Source of the DNA: Phycisphaerales bacterium
GTDB taxonomy: Bacteria; Planctomycetota; Phycisphaerae; Phycisphaerales; SM1A02
DNA: 64,000 bases
Reading direction: 5' to 3'
Assembly: GCA_030749435.1 (NCBI GenBank)
Contig: JASMKH010000003.1
Span: 1 to 64,000 of the forward strand
A program made the position numbers and the translations under genes. Each line of letters begins with the position of its first letter. Position 1 is the first letter of the stretch. This document shows, piece after piece, positions 26,298 to 36,400 of the stretch. The notes beneath the pieces were generated by a model. It was not told where the DNA came from. It did not search any database and saw nothing but the letters and a program-made list of their open reading frames with translations.

Positions 26298-27472
26298 CGG
26301 CGAGCTCCCGCATCTTCCTGCTTGGTTCGACCGGATCGATCGGATGCAACACGATCGAAGTGGTCGAGCATCTTCGGCGAGCGGGTATCGGGGAGTTCCC
26401 GATCGTTGCTTTGGGAATTGGCTCCAATATCGAGGCGCTTGCAGCGCAGGAGATGCGAACCGGCGCTTCGTTTGTGTCAATTGCCTCTGTGGAGCGGTCC
26501 GAACAGTACGAGGGTGATGCGGCGGTCTACGCAGGACCCGGCGGCGCGGCGGAGATGATTCGAAGCCACGCACGTGCGGGCGACATTGTCGTTGCTGCCG
26601 TCGTCGGATCTGCAGGGATTGACGCGGTGATGGCCGGGATCGAGCGAGGATGCCGTGTTGCGTTGGCGAACAAGGAGACACTTGTTGCCGCCGGCTCGCT
26701 GGTCATGCCTGCGGCTCAGGCGGCCGGCGTCGACATCCTTCCGGTTGACAGTGAGCACAGCGCCATCTTCCAGTGCCTGCACGGTGGGCCGTCTCGGGCG
26801 GTGGAGCGGATCGTGCTGACCGCCTCGGGTGGACCGTTTCGAGGCCGCAGCCGCAAGGACATTGCCTCGGCCACCGTCGACGAGGCGCTGGCGCATCCAA
26901 CGTGGAGCATGGGCCGGAAGATCACGATCGACTCCGCCACGCTCGCGAACAAGGCGCTTGAGATCATTGAGGCGCACTGGCTCTTCGGGCTTCCGGCGGA
27001 GCGGATCGACGCAGTGACGCATCCGCAGTCGATCATCCACGGATTCGTGGAGTTCATGGACGGGTCGGTACTGGCGCAGGCAGGCCCCCCGGACATGCGC
27101 ACGCCGATTCAACTGGCGCTGACATGGCCTGACCGCGTGAGCGCCGCGGGGAGAACACTCTGTTGGGATGAATTGCGATCGCTCGACTTCGCACCCATCG
27201 ATCATGAGACATTCCCGATGATTCAACTGGCGTGGGATGCCATCAGGGCAGGTGGAACGGCCGGCACCGTGCTCAACGCGGCCAACGAGGCGGCGGTCGA
27301 GTCCTTTCTGGATGGCCGGATCCGCTTCGGCGACATCTTTACCCTCGTCACCGGCGCGTGCGAGGCGGTTCGACCCAGTCGCATCGGAACGATGGAGGAC
27401 GTCTGGGCCGCAGATCGTGCCGCCAGGAGTTGGGTGACCAGCCACCAGACCTCAGTGATGGTGCAGGAGTAG
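26294..27472 (+). CDS. dxr: 1-deoxy-D-xylulose 5-phosphate reductoisomerase
   Basis: A 392-residue enzyme making methylerythritol phosphate in the non-mevalonate isoprenoid pathway. It has the NADPH-binding motif LLGSTGSIGCNTIEV at the N-terminus, LANKETLVAAGSL, PVDSEHSAIFQ with the metal-binding Asp/Glu, and the flexible-loop segment TASGGPFRG and HPTWSMGRKITIDSATLANK. The start codon is GTG 26294, overlapping the rne stop by 4 bases. rseP begins 3 bases after its stop. The dxr-rseP order is common in bacteria. Confidence 0.97.
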   Translation: MTASSRIFLLGSTGSIGCNTIEVVEHLRRAGIGEFPIVALGIGSNIEALAAQEMRTGASFVSIASVERSEQYEGDAAVYAGPGGAAEMIRSHARAGDIVVAAVVGSAGIDAVMAGIERGCRVALANKETLVAAGSLVMPAAQAAGVDILPVDSEHSAIFQCLHGGPSRAVERIVLTASGGPFRGRSRKDIASATVDEALAHPTWSMGRKITIDSATLANKALEIIEAHWLFGLPAERIDAVTHPQSIIHGFVEFMDGSVLAQAGPPDMRTPIQLALTWPDRVSAAGRTLCWDELRSLDFAPIDHETFPMIQLAWDAIRAGGTAGTVLNAANEAAVESFLDGRIRFGDIFTLVTGACEAVRPSRIGTMEDVWAADRAARSWVTSHQTSVMVQE

Positions 27473-27475
27473 TCG

Positions 27476-29575
27476 ATGGACGTTCTTTCGTCGGGCATCA
27501 ATGTCCTGTTGATCGTGATCGGATTCGGCCTGCTGATCTGCATCCACGAACTCGGTCACTTCGCAGCCGCGAAGTGGGCCGGCATCCGGACGCATTCGTT
27601 TGCGATCGGGTTCGGACCTCCGATCTTCAGTTGGAGACGCGGGGTTGGACTCTGTTGGGGTTCGAGTGAGGCGGTGATCGTGAAGCGGTGTGGACGCGGC
27701 GCGATCCAGATGAGCGACCGGGAACTCGAGGAGGAGGGGCTGGGGGAGACCGAGTATTCCCTTCGGTGGCTGCCACTCGGTGGATTCGTGCGAATGCTCG
27801 GCCAGGACGACCTTGACCCGACACGTGGCGGCGGCCCACGGTCTTTCGGCTCGGCGACCATTGGCCGGCGAATGGTCGTGATCTCCGCCGGAGTCGTCAT
27901 GAATGTGCTGCTCGCCATGGGCTGCTTCATCCTCGCCTTCGCAGTTGGCGTTCCGTTCGAGGCGCCGGTCATCGGGGAGGTGCTTCCCGGGTCCCCGGCG
28001 AACAGGGCGGCTGCAGTTTCGTCGAGTGTCGGCCAGGGCCTTCTTCCTGGCGACACGATTCGATCGATCGGCGGCGACACGGTCAATACGTTCGTGGATG
28101 TGCAGGTCGCCACGGCAATGGCGATTCCCGGTGCCTCGCTGCAGGTCGAAGTCGACCGGCCAGGCGTTGGCGAACCGCTGTGGTTTGCAGTCGAGCCGGA
28201 ACAGAGTCCCGCGACTGGAATGCTCGGAATAGGTGTCTACCCCGCCGCTTCGCTGGAGTTGGTGGATGCGAATCAGTTACCGCAGATCTCAGAACTGCTG
28301 GATCAATGGGGACTGGCGGCGCAGGGCGTCGGTCCGGGCTGGTCGCTTCGGGAAATCGATGGCCAGCCCGTCTCGAACTGGGGCGAACTTGATCGGGCGA
28401 CCCGGGGGGCCGGTGATGCGCCGCTCACGACGTCGTGGACGCATGCTGGGGAGTCAGTCCAGGTCCGGCTGGAGCCGCAGCCTGAGTGGGAAGCACTCCG
28501 GTATCCCGACGCGACCGAGGAGACGGTGATCGGGTGGGAGGAAGGGATCGAGGGCTTCGTGCCGTTGGTTCGTATTTCGAGTGTGCCGTCGGGGAGCGTC
28601 AATGAGGGCGTCCTTCAGGAGGGCGACGTGATCCTCGCCTGCGGCGGCGTCGTGGCTCCACGCCGACGCACGGTGCGAGAACTGATTCTCTCGGCGCCGC
28701 ACAGTCAGATTGCGGCGCGGGTACTCCGAGCGGGCCGCCCAGTCGATGTGGACATCAACATCACCCGGACGGGGCTGACCAAGCGGGTTGCCAAGGCTGG
28801 AGTCTTTCTCGGGTACGCGTGGGAGACCCCCATTCTGGCGACTCCCATGGATGCGGTCGGTACGGCTGAGGGCGGCAGCGATCCGACCATGGCCTCGCGT
28901 ATTCCAGACGGGGTACTCCCCGGAAGCAGATGGGTCGCCGTCGATGGGAGCCGGATCACGAACTGGACGGACGTGTGGGCCGCCATTCGGCGGGCCGCCC
29001 GATCGGGGCAGGAAGCCCTTGCAGTCGTCCTTGAGAATCCGACGCCGGGTCGTGAGCATCGTCACGTGTCCCTTTCGCTGACTGGACCTGAAATGGCGCG
29101 GCTTGCGGAACTCCAATGGCAGCCTCGAACACCCGCATTCTGCTTCCTCCCCGAATATGTCACGCTGAGCAGCGGGGGCAACCCGCTGCGCGCATTGGAA
29201 ATGGGCGCGACTGAAACCTGGAGATTCATCGAACTGACATACCTGACGATCGATCGGTTGATTCGTGGGTCGGTCGGTGTGGACCAGTTGCACGGTCCTG
29301 TCGGGATCGTGCATCTGGGATCAAAGGTCGCGGACCGGGGCATGACCTATCTGGTTTTCTTCCTCGGGATCATCAGCGTGAATCTCGCAGTCCTGAACTT
29401 CCTTCCGCTGCCGATCGTCGACGGTGGCATGTTCCTCTATCTCATCTACGAGAAGATCACCGGGCATCCGCCGTCCGTTGGGTTTCAGAACGCCGCGTTG
29501 CTGTTCGGCCTGCTGTTCATCGGGACGGCTTTCTTCGTGACGTTCTACAACGACCTCGCCCGGCTGCTCGGCTAG
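27476..29575 (+). CDS. rseP: RseP-type site-2 intramembrane metalloprotease with expanded PDZ region
   Basis: A 699-residue protein, clearly longer than typical RseP (about 450). Zinc ligands are H24 and H28 in ICIHELGHFAAAK; the third ligand site is LPIVDGG near the C-terminus (LNFLPLPIVDGGMFL). Between the two membrane parts lie several PDZ-like modules. The clearest are around residues 165-240, 360-430 and 470-540, and a further PDZ-like fold is at about 270-340. It cleaves membrane-bound regulators after periplasmic trimming, as in sigma-E release. The extra PDZ modules suggest finer substrate gating; that is inference. Confidence 0.93.
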   Translation: MDVLSSGINVLLIVIGFGLLICIHELGHFAAAKWAGIRTHSFAIGFGPPIFSWRRGVGLCWGSSEAVIVKRCGRGAIQMSDRELEEEGLGETEYSLRWLPLGGFVRMLGQDDLDPTRGGGPRSFGSATIGRRMVVISAGVVMNVLLAMGCFILAFAVGVPFEAPVIGEVLPGSPANRAAAVSSSVGQGLLPGDTIRSIGGDTVNTFVDVQVATAMAIPGASLQVEVDRPGVGEPLWFAVEPEQSPATGMLGIGVYPAASLELVDANQLPQISELLDQWGLAAQGVGPGWSLREIDGQPVSNWGELDRATRGAGDAPLTTSWTHAGESVQVRLEPQPEWEALRYPDATEETVIGWEEGIEGFVPLVRISSVPSGSVNEGVLQEGDVILACGGVVAPRRRTVRELILSAPHSQIAARVLRAGRPVDVDINITRTGLTKRVAKAGVFLGYAWETPILATPMDAVGTAEGGSDPTMASRIPDGVLPGSRWVAVDGSRITNWTDVWAAIRRAARSGQEALAVVLENPTPGREHRHVSLSLTGPEMARLAELQWQPRTPAFCFLPEYVTLSSGGNPLRALEMGATETWRFIELTYLTIDRLIRGSVGVDQLHGPVGIVHLGSKVADRGMTYLVFFLGIISVNLAVLNFLPLPIVDGGMFLYLIYEKITGHPPSVGFQNAALLFGLLFIGTAFFVTFYNDLARLLG

Positions 29576-29742
29576 ACCGCAGCCCGGGGCAGTCTGTCCG
29601 GTCTGTGCGGGCTCTGCACCGATCAATCCGCACTGACTGGGGCATCAGGGCAGGTTCTGGCGACAGTTACACGGCAACCTGAACGATGTTGAGCGAGACC
29701 CGGCGCAGAATCCGGGGACCGATCGTCGCAGGAGTTGTACGT

Positions 29743-30804
29743 GTGAGCCCAGCCATTGATGTGCATGACGGTGCGCTGCCCCGAATCCTGATCGTGGAGA
29801 GCGATCCTGCAGTCGCGAAACTGCTGGTGGCTGCGATGACGAGCGCTCGTGGCGGCACTTCCATGTCTGTGCGTGAACGCGAGTCGGGGACGCCCGTGGT
29901 CGTTGAGTCGCTGGCTCATCTGCATCGGCAGGACCTCCACCGCTTCGGCGCGGCGCTCGTTGCCTCGGTGATGACCGACGGATGTGGACTTGATGCGATT
30001 GCATACCTGCGTGGTCTGGCACCGACGCTTCCCATCGTGATGGTTGGCGGAATCGCAGAGTCGACCATCGCAGCCGAGGCCATTCGAGGTGGTGCAAGCG
30101 AGTTCGTGCTCCTGACTGGACATGAACACGTCACGGTTCCGTTGGCCATTCGGAAGGCGATCGTCCATCGCCAGTTGCGATGCGACAATGAGCACCTGCA
30201 GCAGACGCTGACCCGATCGATGGCGGAACTCGCCGAGATGAACCGAAGGCTGGAGACCAGTGTGCTTCGCCTGGAGGGCATGGCCAGGACCGATGATCTG
30301 ACTGGTTTGACGAATCGGCGTTGGTTGAATCGTGCGCTGGAAGCCCGATGGGCGGAGTCTGATCGGCACGCTTTCGACCTGGGATTCCTGATGATCGACC
30401 TTGACGGGTTCAAGGGCCTGAACGACTCGCTTGGACACCATCGCGGTGATGACGTCCTCCGCCGGGTTGGGGCGCTTCTGCTGGAGACGTGCCGGGAGAT
30501 CGACGTTGCGGCACGCTACGGAGGCGACGAATTCTGCGTGCTGTTGCCGCACGCCGACCTCGAAGCGACGACTCAAGTTGCGAATCGAATTGCCTCGGAG
30601 TTTGAATCGGCCTGCACGGCATGGGGTCTTTCCGCTGGGCAGTTGGGGATCTCAATCGGCGCGGCACACCGAAGCCTCAGCGGCGCGGCCAGTCCCGACG
30701 AACTCGTTCGCCACGCGGATGAGGCGATGTACGCGGCGAAGAATGAAGGCAGGAGCGTCGCACTGCGACATCCGGATCCGGGCACCTCTCGACTTGTGGG
30801 CTGA
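29743..30804 (+). CDS. Response regulator with GGDEF domain (diguanylate cyclase)
   Basis: A 353-residue protein. The first 150 residues are a divergent receiver (LPRILIVESDPAVAKLLVAAM), and residues 185-345 a GGDEF domain with the intact active site ARYGGDEFCVLLP (about 260). An inhibitory I-site RxxD (REID) stands five residues before GGDEF, so product feedback by c-di-GMP is expected. GTG 29743 is preferred because GGAG lies eight bases upstream; ATG 29686 would add 19 residues of no similarity. A rseP/GGDEF relation is not evident. It is convergent with smpB. Confidence 0.88.
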   Translation: MSPAIDVHDGALPRILIVESDPAVAKLLVAAMTSARGGTSMSVRERESGTPVVVESLAHLHRQDLHRFGAALVASVMTDGCGLDAIAYLRGLAPTLPIVMVGGIAESTIAAEAIRGGASEFVLLTGHEHVTVPLAIRKAIVHRQLRCDNEHLQQTLTRSMAELAEMNRRLETSVLRLEGMARTDDLTGLTNRRWLNRALEARWAESDRHAFDLGFLMIDLDGFKGLNDSLGHHRGDDVLRRVGALLLETCREIDVAARYGGDEFCVLLPHADLEATTQVANRIASEFESACTAWGLSAGQLGISIGAAHRSLSGAASPDELVRHADEAMYAAKNEGRSVALRHPDPGTSRLVG

Positions 30805-30825
30805 ACAGCATCAGTGCTGCTGTTC
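30803..30825. terminator. Shared hairpin between convergent GGDEF gene and smpB
   Basis: GAACAGCA (30803-30810) and TGCTGTTC (30818-30825) form an 8-bp stem. It overlaps the last codons of smpB and follows directly on the stop of the GGDEF gene. It could terminate transcripts from the + side; lack of a T-run keeps this tentative. Confidence 0.3.
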
Positions 30826-31290
30826 GATGTCGCGGCGATGGGCTTTGGCCTTGAGGGCCTGCCTCTTGTCGTAGTGCCGCTTTCCGGTGCCCAGGCCGAT
30901 GACCAGTTTGGCCCGGCCATGGACCCAGCGGATTTCGAGTGGGATGATTGCGATGCCCTTGGCTGAAGCTGCCTGCGCCAGTTTTCGGATCTCACGCTTG
31001 TGCGCCAGGAGCCTTCGAGGACGCGTCGGATTGTGTTGGAACGCAGACGAGGCATTGGTGTACTCGGCGATGTGTACGCCGTAGAGCGTCAACTGAAGGG
31101 GGTCCAGCTCCGCTCGAACAAAGCCCTCCTGCAGGCTCGCCTGCCCGTTTCGGAGGGACTTCACCTCTGTTCCCGTCAACTGCATCCCGCACTCAATCGT
31201 GTCCGTAATGAGGTAGTCGTGCCGGGCGCGTCGATTGCGAATGGCCGGCTCCCCATCTCGCTGGCTGGATTGGCGTTTTCCTTTGGCCAT
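30811..31290 (-). CDS. smpB: SsrA-binding protein SmpB
   Basis: A 159-residue partner of tmRNA in trans-translation. Typical blocks are NRRARHDYLITDTIECGMQLTGTEVKSLRNG, VHIAEYTNASSAFQHNPTRPRRLLAHKREI and the C-terminal basic tail GTGKRHYDKRQALKAKAHRRDI. ATG 31290 gives MAKGKRQSSQRDG. The ssrA gene itself was not found nearby. A tRNA-Leu and its terminator lie upstream on the same strand. Confidence 0.97.
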   Translation of the reverse strand: MAKGKRQSSQRDGEPAIRNRRARHDYLITDTIECGMQLTGTEVKSLRNGQASLQEGFVRAELDPLQLTLYGVHIAEYTNASSAFQHNPTRPRRLLAHKREIRKLAQAASAKGIAIIPLEIRWVHGRAKLVIGLGTGKRHYDKRQALKAKAHRRDIEQQH

Positions 31291-31386
31291 TGTGCGAACA
31301 TCCTGAGTGGGGCGCGGAACTGTGGTCGCTTCACGGCGAGGCGGGGACCCCGCCTCGATCATCCGCGAGCAGCCACCCAAGGACAA

Positions 31387-31406
31387 GGCCCCGCATGGGC
31401 GGGGCC
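31387..31406 (-). terminator. Terminator of tRNA-Leu
   Basis: GGCCCCGC (31387-31394) and GCGGGGCC (31399-31406) form a perfect 8-bp stem with loop ATGG. On the minus strand it follows the tRNA-Leu 3' end by about 8 bases and is succeeded by TTGTCCTT. Confidence 0.7.
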
Positions 31407-31413
31407 GAGGTGA

Positions 31414-31499
31414 TGCGCGAGAGAGGACTCGAACCTCCACGGGATTTTACTCCCACCAGCACCTCAAGCTGGCGCGTCTGCCAATTCCGCCACTCGCGC
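31414..31499 (-). tRNA. tRNA-Leu (anticodon GAG)
   Basis: An 86-base class II tRNA. The acceptor is GCGCGAG/CTCGCGC, the anticodon stem CCAGC/GCTGG encloses loop TTGAGGT (anticodon GAG, codon CTC), a long variable arm TGGGAGTAAAATCCCG follows, and the T-arm is GGAGGTTCGAGTCCTC. The CCA end is not encoded. Confidence 0.95.
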
Positions 31500-31535
31500 G
31501 TGAGGGAAGCGGGGGAGGATACCACAGGGCGATCC

Positions 31536-32157
31536 CTATTGAAGCCATCGCAAGGCAGCCTCGTCCGCGTCTGCCGCCACCACCACGCGCACGTCCACCG
31601 GAGCGTGAAGGTCGAGCAGGCGGGCGATCTGCCCTCCGTTGAGCGACCCTCGGCCCGCCACGCAGGGGCGGCCCTGTGCCAGATCCTCAAGCAGGATGAG
31701 TGAGGCCTCCGCAGCGACCATCTCAAAGAGCCTGGTCAGATGGTCCTGGCGATCGGACAGCATTGCCTCGGTGAGCATCGAAGCGGGTGAGAAGGCGAGT
31801 CCCAGATGGGCTGCTTCGGGCTGCTCAAGAAACCTCCGGCAGGCGAGTCCATCACTGATGACGTGCGCGGCGTGGGGTCTCACGAGCGTGCCGGCGGGGG
31901 CGTCCTGGCTGGCTTCCATCAACGCCTTCCAACCTCTGGGGAGCCAGGTGCCGGGATGGGCATCGAAGGCCGATGAGCCAAGCCCTCCGGACCAGACGAC
32001 AGTCGATCGTGTCGGCAGGTCGCCGCCAGCCCGATCGCGTCCGCCGACCAACAGATTGCCGCTCAACTCGATTCCCGTTTCGCCCGAGCCCACAGTCCCT
32101 TCCAGCCAGCCATGTGGTCCCGTGGGGCATGTCCGAATCTGATTTCGCCAACTCATA
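31536..32157 (-). CDS. Protein of unknown function downstream of queE
   Basis: A 206-residue protein. I do not recognise its family. The sequence alternates hydrophobic strands and helices (HVISDGLACRRFLEQ, HLGLAFSPASMLTE, VRVVVAADADEAALRWL), somewhat like part of a TIM barrel of the sugar-isomerase kind. It starts with ATG at 32157, overlapping the queE stop as ATGA, so it is translationally coupled to queE and is the last gene of a long minus-strand chain. No role in queuosine synthesis can be read from the sequence. Confidence 0.6.
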
Positions 32158-32836
32158 CGCCGCGTGCCCTGGGGTCCCAGATCGACTTGTGCTGCTGGAG
32201 TTGCAGCCGCGCGGGGATGTCCGTTTCGAGCATCCACTCCGCAAGCCGCGAGGGTTCCAGTCCGGCGTGCCCGGCGAGTTCCGAAGTGGCTTCCTGCGTG
32301 TAGGCGGGCGAGAGCAGTACTGCCTCCACTCGACTCGCCAGATCATGTTGGTGAATGTGCTCGAGCGCCCAGTCGAAGTCGGCGCGATCCGCGATGACGA
32401 TCTTGACCTGGTCCCGCGGCTGCAGCCGATCGATGTTGCCAGGATCGTTCCGATGCGACTCGCCGCTCGCCGGTGCCTTCAAGTCCATGATGCGAATGAC
32501 ACGTGGATCGCATGCGGAGATGTCACAGGCCCCCGATGTTTCAAGCAGTACGGTTCTTCCAGCGTCGCACAGCCGCGTCATCAGGGGGTGGACGGCCGCC
32601 TGAAGAAGCGGTTCGCCTCCGGTGATCTGCACAAGCGGCGTCGCGTAACCGAGGGCCTGCGTCACGACGTCCGCCACGGTCATCGAGCGGCCCTCTGTGA
32701 ATGCGTATTCAGTGTCACACCAGGCGCAGCGGAGGTGGCAACCGCGGAGCCTGATGAAGACGCACGGAAGCCCGGTGTACGTGGACTCACCCTGAATCGA
32801 GTGGAAGATCTCGTTGATGAGCAGGCGATCGGCCAT
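32153..32836 (-). CDS. queE: 7-carboxy-7-deazaguanine synthase
   Basis: A 227-residue radical-SAM enzyme converting carboxy-tetrahydropterin to 7-carboxy-7-deazaguanine in queuosine (preQ0) synthesis. The cluster-binding motif is RGCHLRCAWCDT, a C-x3-C-x2-C arrangement typical of QueE. GGEP (QITGGEPLLQ) is the SAM-binding motif, and FHSIQGEST is the conserved N-terminal substrate segment. No queC, queD or queF is nearby. The nuoC stop lies 16 bases before its ATG at 32836. Confidence 0.93.
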   Translation of the reverse strand: MADRLLINEIFHSIQGESTYTGLPCVFIRLRGCHLRCAWCDTEYAFTEGRSMTVADVVTQALGYATPLVQITGGEPLLQAAVHPLMTRLCDAGRTVLLETSGACDISACDPRVIRIMDLKAPASGESHRNDPGNIDRLQPRDQVKIVIADRADFDWALEHIHQHDLASRVEAVLLSPAYTQEATSELAGHAGLEPSRLAEWMLETDIPARLQLQQHKSIWDPRARGV

Positions 32837-32852
32837 CTGCAAGGCGGCGCGG

Positions 32853-33407
32853 TCAGGTGGCGTCCCGACTCATCTCGACGCCGTGTTCCCGCTCGCCGCG
32901 ACCACGCAGTGGGTAGTCCTTGCGAAGTGGATGTCCCGGGTAGTCCTTCCAGAGCAGGATTCGTCTGAGATCCGGGTGACCTCGAAAACGAATGCCGAAC
33001 ATGTCGAAGACTTCGCGCTCCCGCCACTCTGCTCCCGGCCAGATGTCGGTCACGCTGTCGACGATCAAACCGGGGTCCTCGACGATCCCGGATGTGTCCA
33101 GTGTCGGATTCAACCAGCACCGCACCAGCAGCATCAGGTCGTTGGCGTGGCTGCGGAGAACCCACGTGACTCCAAACCGGGCTGGCTGCTCGGCGGGATA
33201 GCCCAGGTAGTCCACCGCCGTCACGTCGGAAAGCAGGTTGTAGTTGCAGTCGGGATCTTCACGCAGGAAGTGCATCACTTCGTGAAGGTCGGCCGCTTCC
33301 ACGACGAGGGTCGTGCAACCCCGGAACTCCGTCCCGGAGAGCTTCTTCGTCGCAAAGGCCTTGCGGACGTGGGAGAGTGTCGGATGTGCCTGGGCTTCGG
33401 TGCTCAT
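32853..33407 (-). CDS. nuoC: NADH-quinone oxidoreductase subunit C
   Basis: A 184-residue subunit of the peripheral arm of complex I (30-kDa protein). The signature [41 protein letters not shown] is nearly complete and diagnostic. ATG 33407 is chosen; a GTG two codons earlier is possible. It sits alone among LPS and queuosine genes, while nuoB is 10 kb away on the other strand, so complex I genes are dispersed in this genome. Confidence 0.95.
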   Translation of the reverse strand: MSTEAQAHPTLSHVRKAFATKKLSGTEFRGCTTLVVEAADLHEVMHFLREDPDCNYNLLSDVTAVDYLGYPAEQPARFGVTWVLRSHANDLMLLVRCWLNPTLDTSGIVEDPGLIVDSVTDIWPGAEWREREVFDMFGIRFRGHPDLRRILLWKDYPGHPLRKDYPLRGRGEREHGVEMSRDAT

Positions 33408-33444
33408 GGGCACTGCATGGTAGCGGAGCAGCGGCGGGGAAGGG

Positions 33445-36400
33445 TCAGCGGCCGCCCGTCCCGCGGGGCTGTTCCAATGAGATCGTGTCGACCGCCGGAT
33501 CCATGTTCCACACCATTCGCGAGGCCTGAACCGGCATGGTGGCGCCCTGCGTGACGAGCGAGACCATGCGGCCGGGGCGGGCGACCAGTTCCGCGATCCG
33601 CGTGCGTGTGTTGTAGTCGAGCATGTGGCAATCCGCGGTTCGCGTGGGGCTCTTCAGGTAGACCCTTCCCGTCGCCTGAAGGCGATCGATCTCCATGTCA
33701 CCACCGAGTTGAAGCGGCGCGCCGGTTGCTGCCACATCGTTCGATGCGGTTCGATGCGTCAGTACGCTTACCTTCTCGGCGGTGATGGTGGCGGTGTCTC
33801 GCGAATCGGCGGAACTCGCCCAGAGGCCCTGTACGTCGCCGACCATTGTCAGGCGGAATCGGTCGTCGGCCTCGTGAGTGACGTCCAACCGTTCCGACCA
33901 GACGAATCTCGTCACGCCCGGACCGGAGAACGGGCCGTTGCGCTGATCCTCTGGAGACGCCCAGTCCGGCTCGCGAATGACGATGTCGCCGTCCCCAACG
34001 ACTTCGGCTTCGGTGTCGATGTCGTTCCACGTGATGTGTCGAGCCGCCACGTAGAACAGTCTGGGCAGCACCTCACGCTCGGCTGACTGCCACGTTCTCG
34101 ACTCCAGGCGAGCCTCGCCCTTCGCAATCAGGCGGTGGAGAATGCGGCCGCCGCCTGCGAACGGATCGGATGACGTGTTCGGCTCGGCATCTGCCTGGTC
34201 AATCCGTGCAAACTCGAGCCGGACTGTCTCTCCCTGCAGGCTGCTGCGTTCGAGGTCCGATCGGTCGACGAGCGTGTGGACAGAGCCATTCAAGTCCATC
34301 GCTCCGGCCCCGTCTGCGAAGAGGTTGTCGTAGTGCAGCGAGTCCGCCCACGTTGTCCGCATGGTGACCGATGGATGTCCTGTGCCGCCCACGATCCGTG
34401 GAGGCAGTATCCGTGCGTCCGTGTCGAGCACAAGTGGCTCAACGAGCATCCGGGATCGTCCCGAACCCTGCCAGTCCGCGGTGCCCTTCAGGCGGTTGAT
34501 GAGGAGATGTCTGCCGCGGTCGATGAGCACATCCTCGCGAGCAATGATGACGTCGATGCCGGTGAGGAGTACAGACTCCTGGGCCGCGTCGCCATACAAC
34601 TGATCTGCGAATGCCCGGCCGCCGTCCTTCATCAACACCTGCACGTCGCCTGTGGCGGTGACGTCCCTGACGTTGATACGGCTGGAGAATCCCTCCTCGG
34701 CGGGCGGCTCGCCGTCCCCGGGCGGCTCGAGATTGGCGATGAGTTCGTCGGCCCAGATCGTCTGCCCGTCACTGTGAGCCCGCACCCGTTGGCGGCACTC
34801 CAGCCTCTCGGGCGTGGCCCGCCCGGACTCGCTGGCTGAGAACGACATTGCAATCTGCTCGGCTTCGATCGTGCCGTCGGGGCGCTCGACTGCGACCGCG
34901 CCTTCAAAGCGGATGGACCGCATGGCGGCGTCCTGACGCTCGGCCGCGGGGTCGAAGGCGAGGTGGACAGCATCACGCCACGTGATCCGGCTGTCCTCCG
35001 GCCCGAGGGTTGCGGGTGTTGAGGGGCGAGGAACCCGAGCATCGTCTGCCAACTCCAGCGGCACGGCAGTCATCACCGCCCGTCCCGGTCCCGGCCACTC
35101 ACCGGTGCCGGCCTTGCGCTCGATCAGCAACGCGGTGCCGTGCTCGATGATCACTTCTCCCCGCGCCACGACGACATTGGACCCGAGCAGTTCAACAGAT
35201 TCCTGAGCGGCATCTCCGCGGAGTTGGTCGGCCCAGGTGCGTGTTCCGTCGGCCAACTGGACCTGAACGTCTCCGTCGGCTTGTACGTTCTGCACTTCGA
35301 TGCGGCGGCTTGGGGTCTCGCCGTCCGCGCCCCCATCAGGCTTCGAGGCTGGACCGAGCGTCGCCAGAAGACTGTCCGACCAGAGTGTCTGATCGTCGCT
35401 CGAGGCCATGACGCCGCCCGAGCCCAGCAGCCTGTCGGGAACCGCCTCGCCGGAGGCGTCACGCTCAAACTTCATTTCGAGATCATCGGCTGAAATGGTG
35501 CCGTCCGGGCCTGCGACGATGACGTCCTTTCGGAATCGGATCGAGCGAAGGCCGCCGCCGCCGGGATGATCTTCGGGGTCGAACCGGAGGTCGACCTTCC
35601 CACTCCAGTCGATTGTGGTCTCGGCGCCGGTCGGCGTGGCCCGCCACTGGCCCTGCGCTGCCGGGCGGTCGACCCCGGTCGTCTCGATCAGGACTGCTTT
35701 CCCAGCCCCTTCGATGCCGCCAAGGCCGATGCCGGGCTGCGCCCAGGTCTGCTGCGAGGTGATCGTGACGTCCCGACCGATGATGGCTACACCGTTTGGG
35801 TCGGGCGAGCTGAGGTCAAATCGTTCGCCTGCCGACTTCCACGTCAGTATCTCGCAGGTTGCCGTGACGCCTTCGGCCGGGTCGAGGACGCGCACCGGGG
35901 CGCCGTGCAATTCGAGCCGCAGGTCCTTCGGTGTCGGTGGAAGCGTGACATCAGGATCAACCGGCGTCATGGTGAGTGGCCCGTCGCATGTGATGAGCAC
36001 CTCTTCGGCCGCGGGCGCGGGTGGCGCCGCAACGGCGATGCCCGCAATCACCGCTGGCATGCTCATCGGCAGTGCGGAGGCGCTGCTGCCGCGATCCGTG
36101 TTGAAGGCTGAAGACTTGAATGAGAAGATCGCGTGGAGCGAATCCGCGGTGACGATACGTGGGAGCGGAGGCTCGGTGCCGAGGGCTGCCGCCTGCTCGA
36201 TTCGGACGTTGTCATTCAGAATCAAGCGGTAGAAGGGCTCCTGCCGGGCCATGCTGGCGACCGGTCGAATGGACCGAGGGCCTCTGGCAGAGGATGGCTG
36301 CGAGGCGATGGCCGGATGAACGGTTGGGTAGCTGCTCAGTTGACGGCTCGTTCCAGCGTCTTGCAGCAGCAGGTAGTCCAACTCGGCGATTTCGAGGTAC

